From Clostridia bacterium (GTDB taxonomy: Bacteria; Bacillota; Clostridia; Oscillospirales; Acutalibacteraceae), in assembly GCA_017452785.1 (NCBI GenBank), contig JAFTLT010000009.1:124001-188000 (forward strand): a stretch of DNA of 64,000 nucleotides. The letters are read 5' to 3'. Position 1 is the first letter of the stretch. Every line of letters begins with the position of its first letter. Under the pieces are notes generated by a model that saw nothing but the letters and a program-made list of their open reading frames with translations, had not been told where the DNA came from and made no database searches. A program made the translations under genes and the position numbers. This document shows positions 27,229 through 35,853 of this stretch, one piece after another.

Positions 27229-30200
27229 ATGTCGTTTACTCATTTGCATCTTCATACTGAATACAGCTTGCTTGACGGAGCTTGCAGGATAAACAAGCTT
27301 ATGGACCGTGTGGCTGAACTCGGTCAGAAAAGCGTTGCAATAACTGATCACGGTGTTATGTACGGTGTTATTGATTTCTATAAAGCTGCAAAAGAAAAGG
27401 GTATTAAGCCCATTATAGGCTGCGAATGTTATGTGGCATCCCGTTCAAGGCACAATAAAGTGCACGGTCTGGATAATCAGCGATATCATCTTGTTCTTCT
27501 TTGTAAAAATAATGTTGGATATCAGAACCTTATTGCTATGGTCAGCAAGGCATGGACAGAAGGATTTTACACAAAGCCGAGAATTGACCGTGAACTTCTT
27601 GAAAAGCACAGCGAAGGTCTCATTGCCCTTTCGGCTTGTCTTGCAGGTGAAATTCCTCAGCTCCTCTTAAGAGGTGATTATGACAAGGCAAAAGAGACAG
27701 CTTTGTGGTACCGTGACCTTTTCGGTGCAGGAAACTATTACATCGAAATTCAGAATCACGGACTGAGAGAGCAGCTTGATATTTTGCCTGATTTAGTGCG
27801 TCTCTCCCGTGAAACAGCTATTCCTCTTGTTGCGACTAATGACGCACACTATATAAATAAAGAGGATTCCTCTGTGCAGCAGGTGCTTATCTGTATTCAG
27901 ACAAACCATGTTTTAGGTGAAGAAACAGGTCTCGAATTTACAACTGATGAGTTTTATTTAAAGAGTGAACAGGAAATGCGAGCCGCTTTCCCTGAGCTTC
28001 CCGAAGCTATTGAAAACACATCTCTTATAGCAGAAAAATGTAATGTTGAGTTTGAATTCGGCAACACGAAGCTTCCACATTTCGAGGTACCGAATAATCT
28101 TGATCATTTTGAATATTTCAAAAATCAGTGCTTCTTCGGCCTTTCAATGCACAAGGGCGAAAATCCTCCTCAGGAATATATAGACAGACTGAATTATGAG
28201 CTTGAAGTTATCAATAAAATGGGATATGTTGATTACTTCCTCATAGTACACGATTTTATCCGCTACGCAAAAAGTAAGAATATACCCGTCGGACCGGGCA
28301 GAGGCTCAGGTGCAGGCTCGCTTGCTGCCTACTGCATAGGAATTACAGGCATTGACCCGCTTAAATACAACTTGTTGTTTGAGCGTTTCCTCAACCCTGA
28401 AAGAGTAAGTATGCCTGACTTTGATATAGATTTTTGCTATGTCAGACGTCAGGAGGTTATTGACTATGTCATAAGAAAATACGGTGACGATCATGTTGCG
28501 CAGATTGTAACCTTCGGTACTATGGCAGCCAGGGGAGCGGTGCGTGATGTCGGCAGGGTACTCGGAATGCCCTATAATGTTGTTGATGAGGTAGCAAAGG
28601 CAATTCCTAACGAGCTAAAAATCACAATAGACAAGTCGCTGAAATATTCAGAGGATCTTAAAACCCTTTACAGCACCAATGATGATGTTAAAAAGCTCCT
28701 TGACATTGCAAGACAGGTTGAGGGGATGCCCCGTCATGCTTCAACTCACGCTGCAGGTGTTGTTATCACACGTGATCCTGTTTCTTCATATGTGCCCCTT
28801 GCGGTCAATGACGAAAGCGTTGTAACACAGTTTACAATGGTCACACTGGAAAATTTGGGGCTTCTTAAAATGGACTTTCTCGGTCTTCGTACCTTGACTG
28901 TTATTGATGATGCAGTTAAGCTTATTAAGAGGTCAAATTCCGATTTTGATATAAATAAAATTGATCTAAAGGACGAGGCAACCTTTGATATGCTTTCACA
29001 AGGCAGGACAGATGCGGTTTTCCAGTACGAATCTGCAGGAATGAGAAGTGTTCTTTCACGTCTTAAGCCTCAGAGCCTTGAGGATCTTATTGCTGTCATT
29101 TCTCTGTACCGACCGGGCCCGGCTGATTCTATTGACACATATATTCACAACCGTCATAATCCTAAGGACACAAAATATAAATCCGAGCTTCTCAGAGATA
29201 TACTTGATGTTACCTACGGCTGCATGGTTTATCAGGAGCAGGTAATGGAAATCTGCCGTAAGCTCGCAGGCTATTCCTATGGCAGAGCTGACCTTGTGCG
29301 CCGTGCCATGTCAAAGAAAAAACTTGATGTCATGGAAAAAGAAAGACAGAATTTTATTTACGGACTCAGAAATGATAAGGGTGAAACCGAATGCTGCGGC
29401 TGTCTTGCAAACGGTGTGTCAGCAGAAACAGCCAATGATATTTTTGATGAGATGTCAAATTTTGCCAAGTACGCTTTCAATAAGTCGCATGCAGCTGCCT
29501 ATGCCTATGTTTCATATCAGACTGCATGGCTTAAGTGTCATTATCCGTGTGAATTGCTTGCTGCAACTCTGACAAGTGTTCTTGACTCGAGTGCAAAGGT
29601 TTCAACTTATATTGCTGAAGCAACGAGGCTTGGAATTAAAGTGCTTGCACCTAATGTCAACAGCAGCTTTGAAGGCTTTACAGTTAAAAACGGAGCAATA
29701 CGCTTCGGATTGCTTGCAATAAAAAATCTCGGCAGAGGCTTTATTAAAACGATAATCGATAACCGTGAACAAGGCGGCAAATATACTGATTTTTATACCT
29801 TCTGCAAAAGAGTTTACTCAAAGGAATTTAACAGAAGGGCAGTGGAAAGCCTGATTAAGTGCGGCGCACTTGACGGCCTTGGTCTTAACCGCAATCAGAT
29901 GCTGCATATGCTGCCTGCGATTATATCTGATCTTGATGCTGATAAAAATAAAAATGTTGTCGGTCAGATAGGTTTTTTTGATGAGGACTCAGGATTCTCA
30001 TATTCAAATGAGTTTGAAGCACCGGATATTGAAGAAATGCCTTATAATGAATTGCTTTCACTTGAAAAGCAGATAACGGGACTTTATATTTCCGGGCATC
30101 CTATGGATGAATATAAGGATATTGCAAAGATAGTCAATGCTGACATTATTGCGGATATTCTTGAGAGCGATTCATCTTTCGGCTCAAAATATAAGGATAA

Positions 30201-30705
30201 TTCAAAGGTCAGACTTTACGGCATTATATCTAAAGTTGAAAAGAAAAGCACTAAGAGCAATTCTACAATGTGCTTTGTAATTTTAGAGGATCTCAGCGCA
30301 TCAATAGAGTGCATTGTTTTCTCAAGGCAATACGCTGAAAGAGTTCATCTTCTGCAAGCAGGCAATATAGTTCTGATAAACGGTAGACTCAGTCTTCGTG
30401 AAGACAGAGAGCCCAGCGTTGTTTGCGAGACTATAGAGCCCAATCCTAAAAATATTCTCAAGCAAGAGATAAAAAAAGAGAAAAAACAGCGTAAGGGCAT
30501 TTTCCTTCGTGTTGAGAATGCGGAATGTGAAGGCATGAGTAAAATCAAAACTCTTATTGATATTTTTGAAGGGGACTTTCCTGTGTATATTTTCTTTAAA
30601 GACACGGGAAAATATGAACGTATGGGTTTTGTCAGAATGAACACACCTATGTGTGCTGAGTTTAAAGAAATAATCGGTGACGAAAATGTTGTCGTCAGAG
30701 GTTAA
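27229..30705 (+). CDS. dnaE: DNA polymerase III alpha subunit, DnaE type
   Basis: This 1158-aa replicative polymerase has an N-terminal PHP domain (HLHLHTEYSLLDGACRI, ITDHGVMYG), the palm catalytic motifs GPGRGSGAGSL and MPDFDIDFCYVRRQEV (two catalytic Asp), FGTMAARGAVRDVGR, and HASTHAAGVVI. The finger motifs, helix-hairpin-helix and a C-terminal OB fold (VRLYGIISKVEKKSTKSN) follow. AAAGGAGGG precedes ATG 27229. In Firmicutes with PolC, DnaE usually extends primers on the lagging strand; polC is not in this window. There is no obvious terminator before the pfkA promoter. Confidence 0.96.
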   Translation: MSFTHLHLHTEYSLLDGACRINKLMDRVAELGQKSVAITDHGVMYGVIDFYKAAKEKGIKPIIGCECYVASRSRHNKVHGLDNQRYHLVLLCKNNVGYQNLIAMVSKAWTEGFYTKPRIDRELLEKHSEGLIALSACLAGEIPQLLLRGDYDKAKETALWYRDLFGAGNYYIEIQNHGLREQLDILPDLVRLSRETAIPLVATNDAHYINKEDSSVQQVLICIQTNHVLGEETGLEFTTDEFYLKSEQEMRAAFPELPEAIENTSLIAEKCNVEFEFGNTKLPHFEVPNNLDHFEYFKNQCFFGLSMHKGENPPQEYIDRLNYELEVINKMGYVDYFLIVHDFIRYAKSKNIPVGPGRGSGAGSLAAYCIGITGIDPLKYNLLFERFLNPERVSMPDFDIDFCYVRRQEVIDYVIRKYGDDHVAQIVTFGTMAARGAVRDVGRVLGMPYNVVDEVAKAIPNELKITIDKSLKYSEDLKTLYSTNDDVKKLLDIARQVEGMPRHASTHAAGVVITRDPVSSYVPLAVNDESVVTQFTMVTLENLGLLKMDFLGLRTLTVIDDAVKLIKRSNSDFDINKIDLKDEATFDMLSQGRTDAVFQYESAGMRSVLSRLKPQSLEDLIAVISLYRPGPADSIDTYIHNRHNPKDTKYKSELLRDILDVTYGCMVYQEQVMEICRKLAGYSYGRADLVRRAMSKKKLDVMEKERQNFIYGLRNDKGETECCGCLANGVSAETANDIFDEMSNFAKYAFNKSHAAAYAYVSYQTAWLKCHYPCELLAATLTSVLDSSAKVSTYIAEATRLGIKVLAPNVNSSFEGFTVKNGAIRFGLLAIKNLGRGFIKTIIDNREQGGKYTDFYTFCKRVYSKEFNRRAVESLIKCGALDGLGLNRNQMLHMLPAIISDLDADKNKNVVGQIGFFDEDSGFSYSNEFEAPDIEEMPYNELLSLEKQITGLYISGHPMDEYKDIAKIVNADIIADILESDSSFGSKYKDNSKVRLYGIISKVEKKSTKSNSTMCFVILEDLSASIECIVFSRQYAERVHLLQAGNIVLINGRLSLREDREPSVVCETIEPNPKNILKQEIKKEKKQRKGIFLRVENAECEGMSKIKTLIDIFEGDFPVYIFFKDTGKYERMGFVRMNTPMCAEFKEIIGDENVVVRG

Positions 30706-30730
30706 ATCTTGTAGATTTTATGGATAAAAC

Positions 30731-30758
30731 TTGACTTTTGCACTTTATAGTGTATAAT
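30731..30758 (+). promoter_or_regulatory. Sigma-A-type promoter for pfkA
   Basis: TTGACT at 30731-30736 and TATAAT at 30753-30758 are 16 bases apart, with about 90 bases of leader before pfkA. The leader holds a small GTGCA/TGCAC hairpin at 30814-30826. Confidence 0.72.
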
Positions 30759-30852
30759 ATTCGTAATAATTTAAAAACATATTTAACAAACTCTGTGTGG
30801 ATATTGTTTCACGGTGCATGGTGCACTATGGAGAGTATAGGAGGACGTAATA

Positions 30853-31818
30853 ATGGTTAAAACAATTGGTGTATTAACAAGTGGTGGCGATGCACCCGGT
30901 ATGAATGCTGCTATTCGTGCTGTTGTTCGTGCTGCTTGTGAACTTGGAATGAAGGTTTACGGCGTAAACAGAGGCTACAACGGTCTTATGGAAAACGATA
31001 TGTTTGAAATGAATCTTCGTTCAGTTTCAGATATAATCAACAGAGGCGGCACAATTCTTTATTCTGCAAGAAGCCCTCGTTTTAAGACTGAAGAAGGTAT
31101 GCAGGATGCTATCGATGCCTGCAAGGAAAGAGGTATTGAGGGTCTTGTTGTTATCGGTGGTGACGGCTCTTTCAGAGGCGCAAGAGACCTTTCACTTCGT
31201 GGCATTCCCTGTGTTGCTATACCCGGCACAATCGATAACGATATCGGCTGCTGTGATTACACAATCGGTTATGACACTGCAATGAACACTATTATGCAGA
31301 TGGTTGACATAATCAGAGACACTGCTGAGTCACATGACCGCTGTGCTGTTGTTGAGGTTATGGGCAGAGGTGCAGGTTACCTCGCACTTTCAGCAGGTAT
31401 TGCTTGCGGTGCTACTTCCATACTTATTCCTGAAGTACCCTATGATTTTGAGCGTGATGTTATCGAAAGAATGAAGAGAACTCAGAAGAGTAACAAGGTT
31501 CATTTTGTTATTCTTGTTTCAGAAGCTATCGGTGGCGTTGAAGACATGGCAAAGAGAATTCAGTCAGAAACCGGTGTTGAAGCAAGAGCTACAATTCTCG
31601 GACACGTTCAGCGTGGAGGTTCACCCACAGCAAAGGATAGAATTGTTGCAAGCCAGATGGGTTATCACGCTGTTCAGCTCCTCAAAGAGGGTATCGGCAA
31701 CCGTGTTGTTGCAATGCAGAAGGAAAAAATTCTCGATTTCGATATTTTCGAAGCTCTTACAATGAAAAACTCAGTTGATCTTGATATGTACAAGATGAAT
31801 CTTGATATTTCTATCTAA
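30853..31818 (+). CDS. pfkA: ATP-dependent 6-phosphofructokinase
   Basis: PfkA (321 aa) makes fructose-1,6-bisphosphate, the committed glycolytic step. It shows LTSGGDAPGMNAAIRA, VVIGGDGSFRGA (the ATP-binding GGDGS form), the catalytic PGTIDNDI, EVMGRGAGYLAL and LGHVQRGGSPTAKDR with effector/substrate contacts. The GGDGS sequence, with Gly at the second G-D-G position, is the ATP-dependent rather than PPi-dependent form. AGGAGG precedes ATG 30853. It has its own promoter and terminator. Confidence 0.96.
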   Translation: MVKTIGVLTSGGDAPGMNAAIRAVVRAACELGMKVYGVNRGYNGLMENDMFEMNLRSVSDIINRGGTILYSARSPRFKTEEGMQDAIDACKERGIEGLVVIGGDGSFRGARDLSLRGIPCVAIPGTIDNDIGCCDYTIGYDTAMNTIMQMVDIIRDTAESHDRCAVVEVMGRGAGYLALSAGIACGATSILIPEVPYDFERDVIERMKRTQKSNKVHFVILVSEAIGGVEDMAKRIQSETGVEARATILGHVQRGGSPTAKDRIVASQMGYHAVQLLKEGIGNRVVAMQKEKILDFDIFEALTMKNSVDLDMYKMNLDISI

Positions 31819-31838
31819 GGTTTTCAGATAATAAATAA

Positions 31839-31870
31839 GGGGTCTGTTGTTGCAGACCCTATTGTTTTAG
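31839..31870 (+). terminator. Terminator after pfkA
   Basis: GGGTCTG pairs with CAGACCC around a TTGTTG loop, with an added G-U pair, followed by ATTGTTTT. It lies 20 bases after the pfkA stop. Confidence 0.8.
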
Positions 31871-31882
31871 AAGGTGAAATGT

Positions 31883-32605
31883 ATGGCTGACAGCAAAAAG
31901 AATGTGCACCATGGTCACAGGCAAAAGGTAAGAGACAGATATTATGAAACAGGACTCACAGGTATGCCTGACCATAACATCCTTGAGTTTCTTCTGTTTT
32001 TCGGAATACCGCAAAGGGACACAAATGAAATGGCACATGAGCTTATTGACAGGTTTGGTTCATTTTCAGGTGTTCTTGAAGCAAAAAGAACGGATCTTCT
32101 CGACGTTAAGGGTATGACTGAAACTGCTGCCTGTCTGCTGACGCTGTTTTTGCCTGTATATAAAAGATATGTCGAAGATATTCATAAGAAAAGGCCTGTT
32201 CTTGCAACTAAAAAAGAATATATCAAATATCTTAAGCATCTGTATCTTGATAGTCCTAACAATGAGAGAATATATATACTTTGCTTCGATTCTAATAACA
32301 GACTCATTGCCTGCAGAAAGATAAGTGAGGGTGATTTTACATCGGCACTTTTTGATATAAGAAAGATTGCAAGTGCTGTTCTTGAAGTAAATGCAAAAAA
32401 AATTGTTTTATCTCACAATCATCCTAACGGTTCTCTTGAGCCATCACGGGATGACTGCAATATTACAGCCGAGCTCAGAGATTTGCTCAGTCTGCTTAAG
32501 GTCAAGTTTGTTGACCACGTAATTATTACCGATACAAGTCATTTTTCAATGAGCAGTTCGGGAAGGTATACTCACCTTATAAACGGAGGAGAGCCGCTTA
32601 TTTAA
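31883..32605 (+). CDS. radC: RadC-family JAMM protein
   Basis: This 240-aa protein has an N-terminal helix-hairpin-helix region (DHNILEFLLFFGIPQRDTNEMAHEL) and a C-terminal JAMM/MPN+ domain. The metal motif is LSHNHPNGSLEPSRDD, with an upstream Glu in SEGDFTSALFDIRKI. Despite the name, its role in DNA repair is unproven. ATG 31883 has AAGGTGA 6 bases upstream; GTG 31874 overlaps that RBS. It ends at a shared terminator facing the SDR gene. Confidence 0.9.
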   Translation: MADSKKNVHHGHRQKVRDRYYETGLTGMPDHNILEFLLFFGIPQRDTNEMAHELIDRFGSFSGVLEAKRTDLLDVKGMTETAACLLTLFLPVYKRYVEDIHKKRPVLATKKEYIKYLKHLYLDSPNNERIYILCFDSNNRLIACRKISEGDFTSALFDIRKIASAVLEVNAKKIVLSHNHPNGSLEPSRDDCNITAELRDLLSLLKVKFVDHVIITDTSHFSMSSSGRYTHLINGGEPLI

Positions 32606-32613
32606 TTACATAG

Positions 32614-32644
32614 AAAAATTCACTCGGCACTGAGTGGATTTTTT
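32614..32644. terminator. Bidirectional terminator between radC and the SDR gene
   Basis: TTCACTC pairs with GAGTGGA, with an A-run before and a T-run after, so it works for both convergent genes. Confidence 0.8.
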
Positions 32645-32647
32645 ATC

Positions 32648-33442
32648 TTATTTTGCATAAAGCATACCTACAATATAATTTCTTATCCTGCAGGGGAAAA
32701 CTCTGCAAAGCACACTGAGAAATTTATAAGTTACTCCTATGGCGTAAAGGGGCTTGACATTCTTTTTCAGGGCAATTTTTGCTATGTACCTGCCTGCAAC
32801 ATCAGGCTTCATGCCCTTTTGCTCATCTTTTTCCATACTTGTAACACTGCGTGAAATTCTGCCTTCATAGACATCGTCGCCTACGTTTGTCTTCTCCCTT
32901 GCATTGGTAAAGCCTGTGCAGATATCGCCCGGCTGAATTGAAGCAACGCTTATACCGAAAGGCTTCACTTCGTTAGCTAATGCGGCAGAGTACGAATCAA
33001 TAGCAGCCTTTGAAGCAGAGTAAAATGTCTGGAAGGGTATGTGTGCTACTGCTGCAACTGAGCTGATATTGACAATTCTTCCACTGCGGTTTTGCCTTAA
33101 ATAGGGGATGAATATGCGGTTGACATTGACGGTGCCGAAAAAGTTAACTTCAAACTGTGATTTTGCACTTTCGAGAGTAGTGAATTCCACTGCACCTGAA
33201 ATGCCGAAGCCTGCGCAGTTTATAACTATATCGACCTTACCTTCAGCTTTGATGATTTCTTCTGCGGCGTTTTTTATATCATTTTCCTTTGTTACATCTG
33301 CCCTGATATGTTTTATGCCGTCTGTGGGAATTTCTCTACGGCTGAGCTCATACACTGTGCAGCCCATATCCTTTAAGGCGATGGCAGTTTCTTTTCCTAT
33401 GCCTGAGTTACCGCCTGTAACAACTGCGATTTTCTTATTCAT
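32648..33442 (-). CDS. Short-chain dehydrogenase/reductase (SDR)
   Basis: This 264-aa classical SDR has the NAD(P)-binding Rossmann motif VVTGGNSGIGKE at the N-terminus, INCAGFG, the catalytic Ser in IVNISSVAA, and the Y-x3-K motif FYSASKAAIDSYS. The ELSRRE following beta-2 suggests an NADP preference. Substrate unknown; such enzymes often act on lipids, steroids or ketones in gut Clostridia. ATG 33442 has AAAGGAG 10 bases upstream; the GTG 9 bases earlier overlaps the RBS. The promoter and a palindromic operator candidate lie just upstream, divergent from the redox operon. Confidence 0.88.
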   Translation of the reverse strand: MNKKIAVVTGGNSGIGKETAIALKDMGCTVYELSRREIPTDGIKHIRADVTKENDIKNAAEEIIKAEGKVDIVINCAGFGISGAVEFTTLESAKSQFEVNFFGTVNVNRIFIPYLRQNRSGRIVNISSVAAVAHIPFQTFYSASKAAIDSYSAALANEVKPFGISVASIQPGDICTGFTNAREKTNVGDDVYEGRISRSVTSMEKDEQKGMKPDVAGRYIAKIALKKNVKPLYAIGVTYKFLSVLCRVFPCRIRNYIVGMLYAK

Positions 33443-33463
33443 ATCAATCACACTCCTTTGATT

Positions 33464-33492
33464 ATTCTATAATAAATGACATTAGATGTCAA
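33464..33492 (-). promoter_or_regulatory. SDR promoter with overlapping 15-bp palindrome
   Basis: On the minus strand TTGACA (33492-33487) and TAGAAT (33469-33464) are 17 bases apart. A perfect inverted repeat, TGACATTAGATGTCA at 33477-33491, covers most of the -35 and part of the spacer, as expected for a repressor site. Confidence 0.72.
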
Positions 33493-33508
33493 TAATGTTT
33501 TATTTTTG

Positions 33509-33537
33509 TTGACTTTGATTTGATAAGGGTTTATAAT
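33509..33537 (+). promoter_or_regulatory. Sigma-A-type promoter for the redox operon
   Basis: TTGACT (33509-33514) and TATAAT (33532-33537) are separated by 17 bases, 33 bases before the VTT-domain gene. The palindrome at 33477-33491 lies about 20 bases upstream, so one regulator could affect both divergent units. Confidence 0.78.
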
Positions 33538-33570
33538 TATGTAAATATTATATATGAATGGAGAAAAATA

Positions 33571-34299
33571 ATGACCACCAAAGAAAATAAATACGGAAAG
33601 CTTATAAAGGTTCTGCAGATTTTGTCCTTTGCTTTTATCCTTGCTATGCTTGTGACATGCGCAGTGTTTCTTGTAAAAAATGACATCTCTGTGAGTAATG
33701 TCAGTGCACTTACTCAATATCTTACAGGTGGTACTCTTACAGTTGCGGCGATTATAGTAGGTTTCAGCGTTATAAAATCCTTTGCACTGATTTTTCCTCC
33801 AATTGTATTGTTTGTTATTTCAGGCTTGATTTTTGATAATCTGCTAACTGCAGTGGCTGTTAACTTTGTTGCATCAGCTGCAAGTCTTATATTGCCCTAT
33901 TATCTCGGCAAATTTATGGGAATGGACGCAGTCAACTCTCTTAAAGGCAAGTTTAAGGCAATTAAAAAAATAGACGATTTTGCCGATGAAAACTCATTTG
34001 CACTCATTCTTGTTATCAAGGGTGGCGGACTTATGCCGTCAGATCTCAGCAGTCTTGTTTTCGGTGCAATGAATATACCTTTCGGCAAGTATTATCTTGC
34101 TTCAAACTTAGGTCTGCTTATACTCAATGTGCTGTGGACACTTCTCGGTGCAAAGGGTGATCTGACCAATCCGCTATCTTATCTTTATGCGCTGCCTGCC
34201 CTTATTTTTGCACTGTGCGCATCAATATTTATGAGCAAGAGAAAAAAGAAAAAACAATTAACTGAAAATATAACCACTGAAACGGAGGAAAAAAGATGA
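33571..34299 (+). CDS. VTT-domain (TVP38/TMEM64-like) membrane protein
   Basis: This 242-aa integral membrane protein has helices near residues 11-33, 50-70, 74-100, 165-185 and 190-208. FPPIVLFVISGLIFDN and the following SLILPYYLGKF, with a Gly-rich reentrant-like KGGGLMPSD, match the TVP38/VTT (DedA-related) pattern. Family members are lipid scramblases or transporters of unclear substrate. The basic tail SKRKKKKQ faces the cytosol. ATG 33571 has GGAGA upstream. Its stop overlaps the start of the FAD oxidoreductase by four bases (ATGA), so the two are translationally coupled. Confidence 0.72.
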   Translation: MTTKENKYGKLIKVLQILSFAFILAMLVTCAVFLVKNDISVSNVSALTQYLTGGTLTVAAIIVGFSVIKSFALIFPPIVLFVISGLIFDNLLTAVAVNFVASAASLILPYYLGKFMGMDAVNSLKGKFKAIKKIDDFADENSFALILVIKGGGLMPSDLSSLVFGAMNIPFGKYYLASNLGLLILNVLWTLLGAKGDLTNPLSYLYALPALIFALCASIFMSKRKKKKQLTENITTETEEKR

Positions 34300-35852
34300 A
34301 AACCTATGACGTAATTGTTATCGGTGCAGGTAACGGTGGTCTTGCTGCTGCAGCAACCTGCGCAAAAGAAGGTCTTTCAACTCTTCTTCTTGAAAGACAC
34401 AACATTCCCGGCGGTTCAGCTTCTTCATTTGTTAGAGGCAGATTTGAATTTGAACCCTCACTTCACGAGCTTGCAGGTGTAGGTGCACCTGATAAAAGCG
34501 GTCAGATTGAGGATATGTTCATTCGCCTTGAGGGCAATGTTGACTGGTGCACACACGATTCAACCTTCCGACTTGTTGTGCCGGCTAAAGCAGGAGAGAA
34601 GGATGCATTTGTCAGCGAAGACGGTGTGCTTGTAACAGTTGACGCTCGCATGCCTGTAGGCTTCGAGCCCTTTGCTAAGAAGCTTGACGAAATTGTGCCC
34701 GGTTCATATGAAAGCTGTATGGCAGCATTCGATTTATCAGCACGTATGTTCAAGGCTTTTGAGTGCCTTAATGATCCCGGCAAAATTCCGGGCAGCGTGA
34801 AAGACCTGCCTGATATTATGCGAATGGTATCACACACAATCAAAGAAGCTCTTGATACTCTCGGAATGCCTAAGAAGGCTCAGGATATATTTAACACATA
34901 TTGGTGCTATATGGGCTCACCTGCTTCAAAGTTCGACTTCCTTTATTATATGGCAGTGCTTCATAGCTATGTTAAAAACGGTACCGGTATACCTAAGCTG
35001 CGTTCACATGAAATGAGTCTTGCTCTCGATGAGGTTATCCGCAAACACGGCGGCAACATCTGGTATAACTCTGAGGTTACAAAAGTTATAATGAAAGACG
35101 GCAAACCTGCAGGTGTTGTTATAAACGGTGAAAAGGAAGTTTACGGCAAATATATCATCTGCAACTCCTATCCCTATGCTGTATTCAAAGATCTTTTTGA
35201 CAAGAAAGATGTGCCCGAAAAGCAGCTTAAAATGCTCAAATCAAGAAAGACCGCATGCTCACTCACAACAGTTTATCTTGGTATGAACAAGACGAAAGAG
35301 GAGCTTGGCATCAAGGACTACTCTGTGTTTATTGCTCCCGACTCAGATTCAGACAAGCAGTATGAGGCTGCTCAGAATTTCAAGAGTGGTTTCTGCATTA
35401 TCAACTGCCTTAACGAAATTATTCCTGATTGTACTCCTGAGGGTACCAGTCAGCTTTTCTTGACAACTATGACCTTTGGCGATGTTATGAAAGATGTAAG
35501 ACCTCAGGACTATAAGAAGTTTAAAACAGAAATTGCAAAGGATATGATTGAAACCTGCGAAAAGGCTCTCAATATTTCTATTATGCCCTATATTGAGGAA
35601 ATAGAAATAGCACTGCCCCCCACATTTGCACGCTATCTCAACACACCTCTCGGCACACCCTACGGTTATATGCTTGAAAAGTGGGATAGTATGATTCCCC
35701 GTACAGTGCAGTATTTAGGTGACCAGCCATTTGACAATTTCTTCTTCTGCGGTGCTTCTCAGGAAAGAGGCGACGGCTATGGTTGTGCATATTACACAGG
35801 TGAAAAAGCAGGCGGCTTAGTTGTCAAAGCAATCAAAAAGGAGGGCAAATAA
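34296..35852 (+). CDS. CrtI-like FAD-dependent oxidoreductase
   Basis: This 518-aa flavoprotein has an N-terminal dinucleotide motif, VIVIGAGNGGLAAAATCAKEG, then LLLERHNIPGGSASSF, typical of phytoene desaturase/RetSat-type amine-oxidase-fold enzymes. The C-terminal FAD block is FFFCGASQERGDGYGCAYYTGEKAGG. There are no phytoene synthase or carotenoid genes nearby, so a carotenoid role is unlikely. A desaturase or saturase acting on a lipid or isoprenoid is the family-based inference. It is coupled to the VTT membrane protein upstream and lies immediately before an FAD/2Fe-2S reductase that could supply electrons. Confidence 0.82.
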   Translation: MKTYDVIVIGAGNGGLAAAATCAKEGLSTLLLERHNIPGGSASSFVRGRFEFEPSLHELAGVGAPDKSGQIEDMFIRLEGNVDWCTHDSTFRLVVPAKAGEKDAFVSEDGVLVTVDARMPVGFEPFAKKLDEIVPGSYESCMAAFDLSARMFKAFECLNDPGKIPGSVKDLPDIMRMVSHTIKEALDTLGMPKKAQDIFNTYWCYMGSPASKFDFLYYMAVLHSYVKNGTGIPKLRSHEMSLALDEVIRKHGGNIWYNSEVTKVIMKDGKPAGVVINGEKEVYGKYIICNSYPYAVFKDLFDKKDVPEKQLKMLKSRKTACSLTTVYLGMNKTKEELGIKDYSVFIAPDSDSDKQYEAAQNFKSGFCIINCLNEIIPDCTPEGTSQLFLTTMTFGDVMKDVRPQDYKKFKTEIAKDMIETCEKALNISIMPYIEEIEIALPPTFARYLNTPLGTPYGYMLEKWDSMIPRTVQYLGDQPFDNFFFCGASQERGDGYGCAYYTGEKAGGLVVKAIKKEGK

Positions 35853-35853
35853 T

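Noticed and set aside
34296-35852. Carotenoid biosynthesis (phytoene desaturase)
   Set aside because: No phytoene synthase, cyclase or isoprenoid genes in the window; the neighbours are a reductase and a VTT membrane protein.
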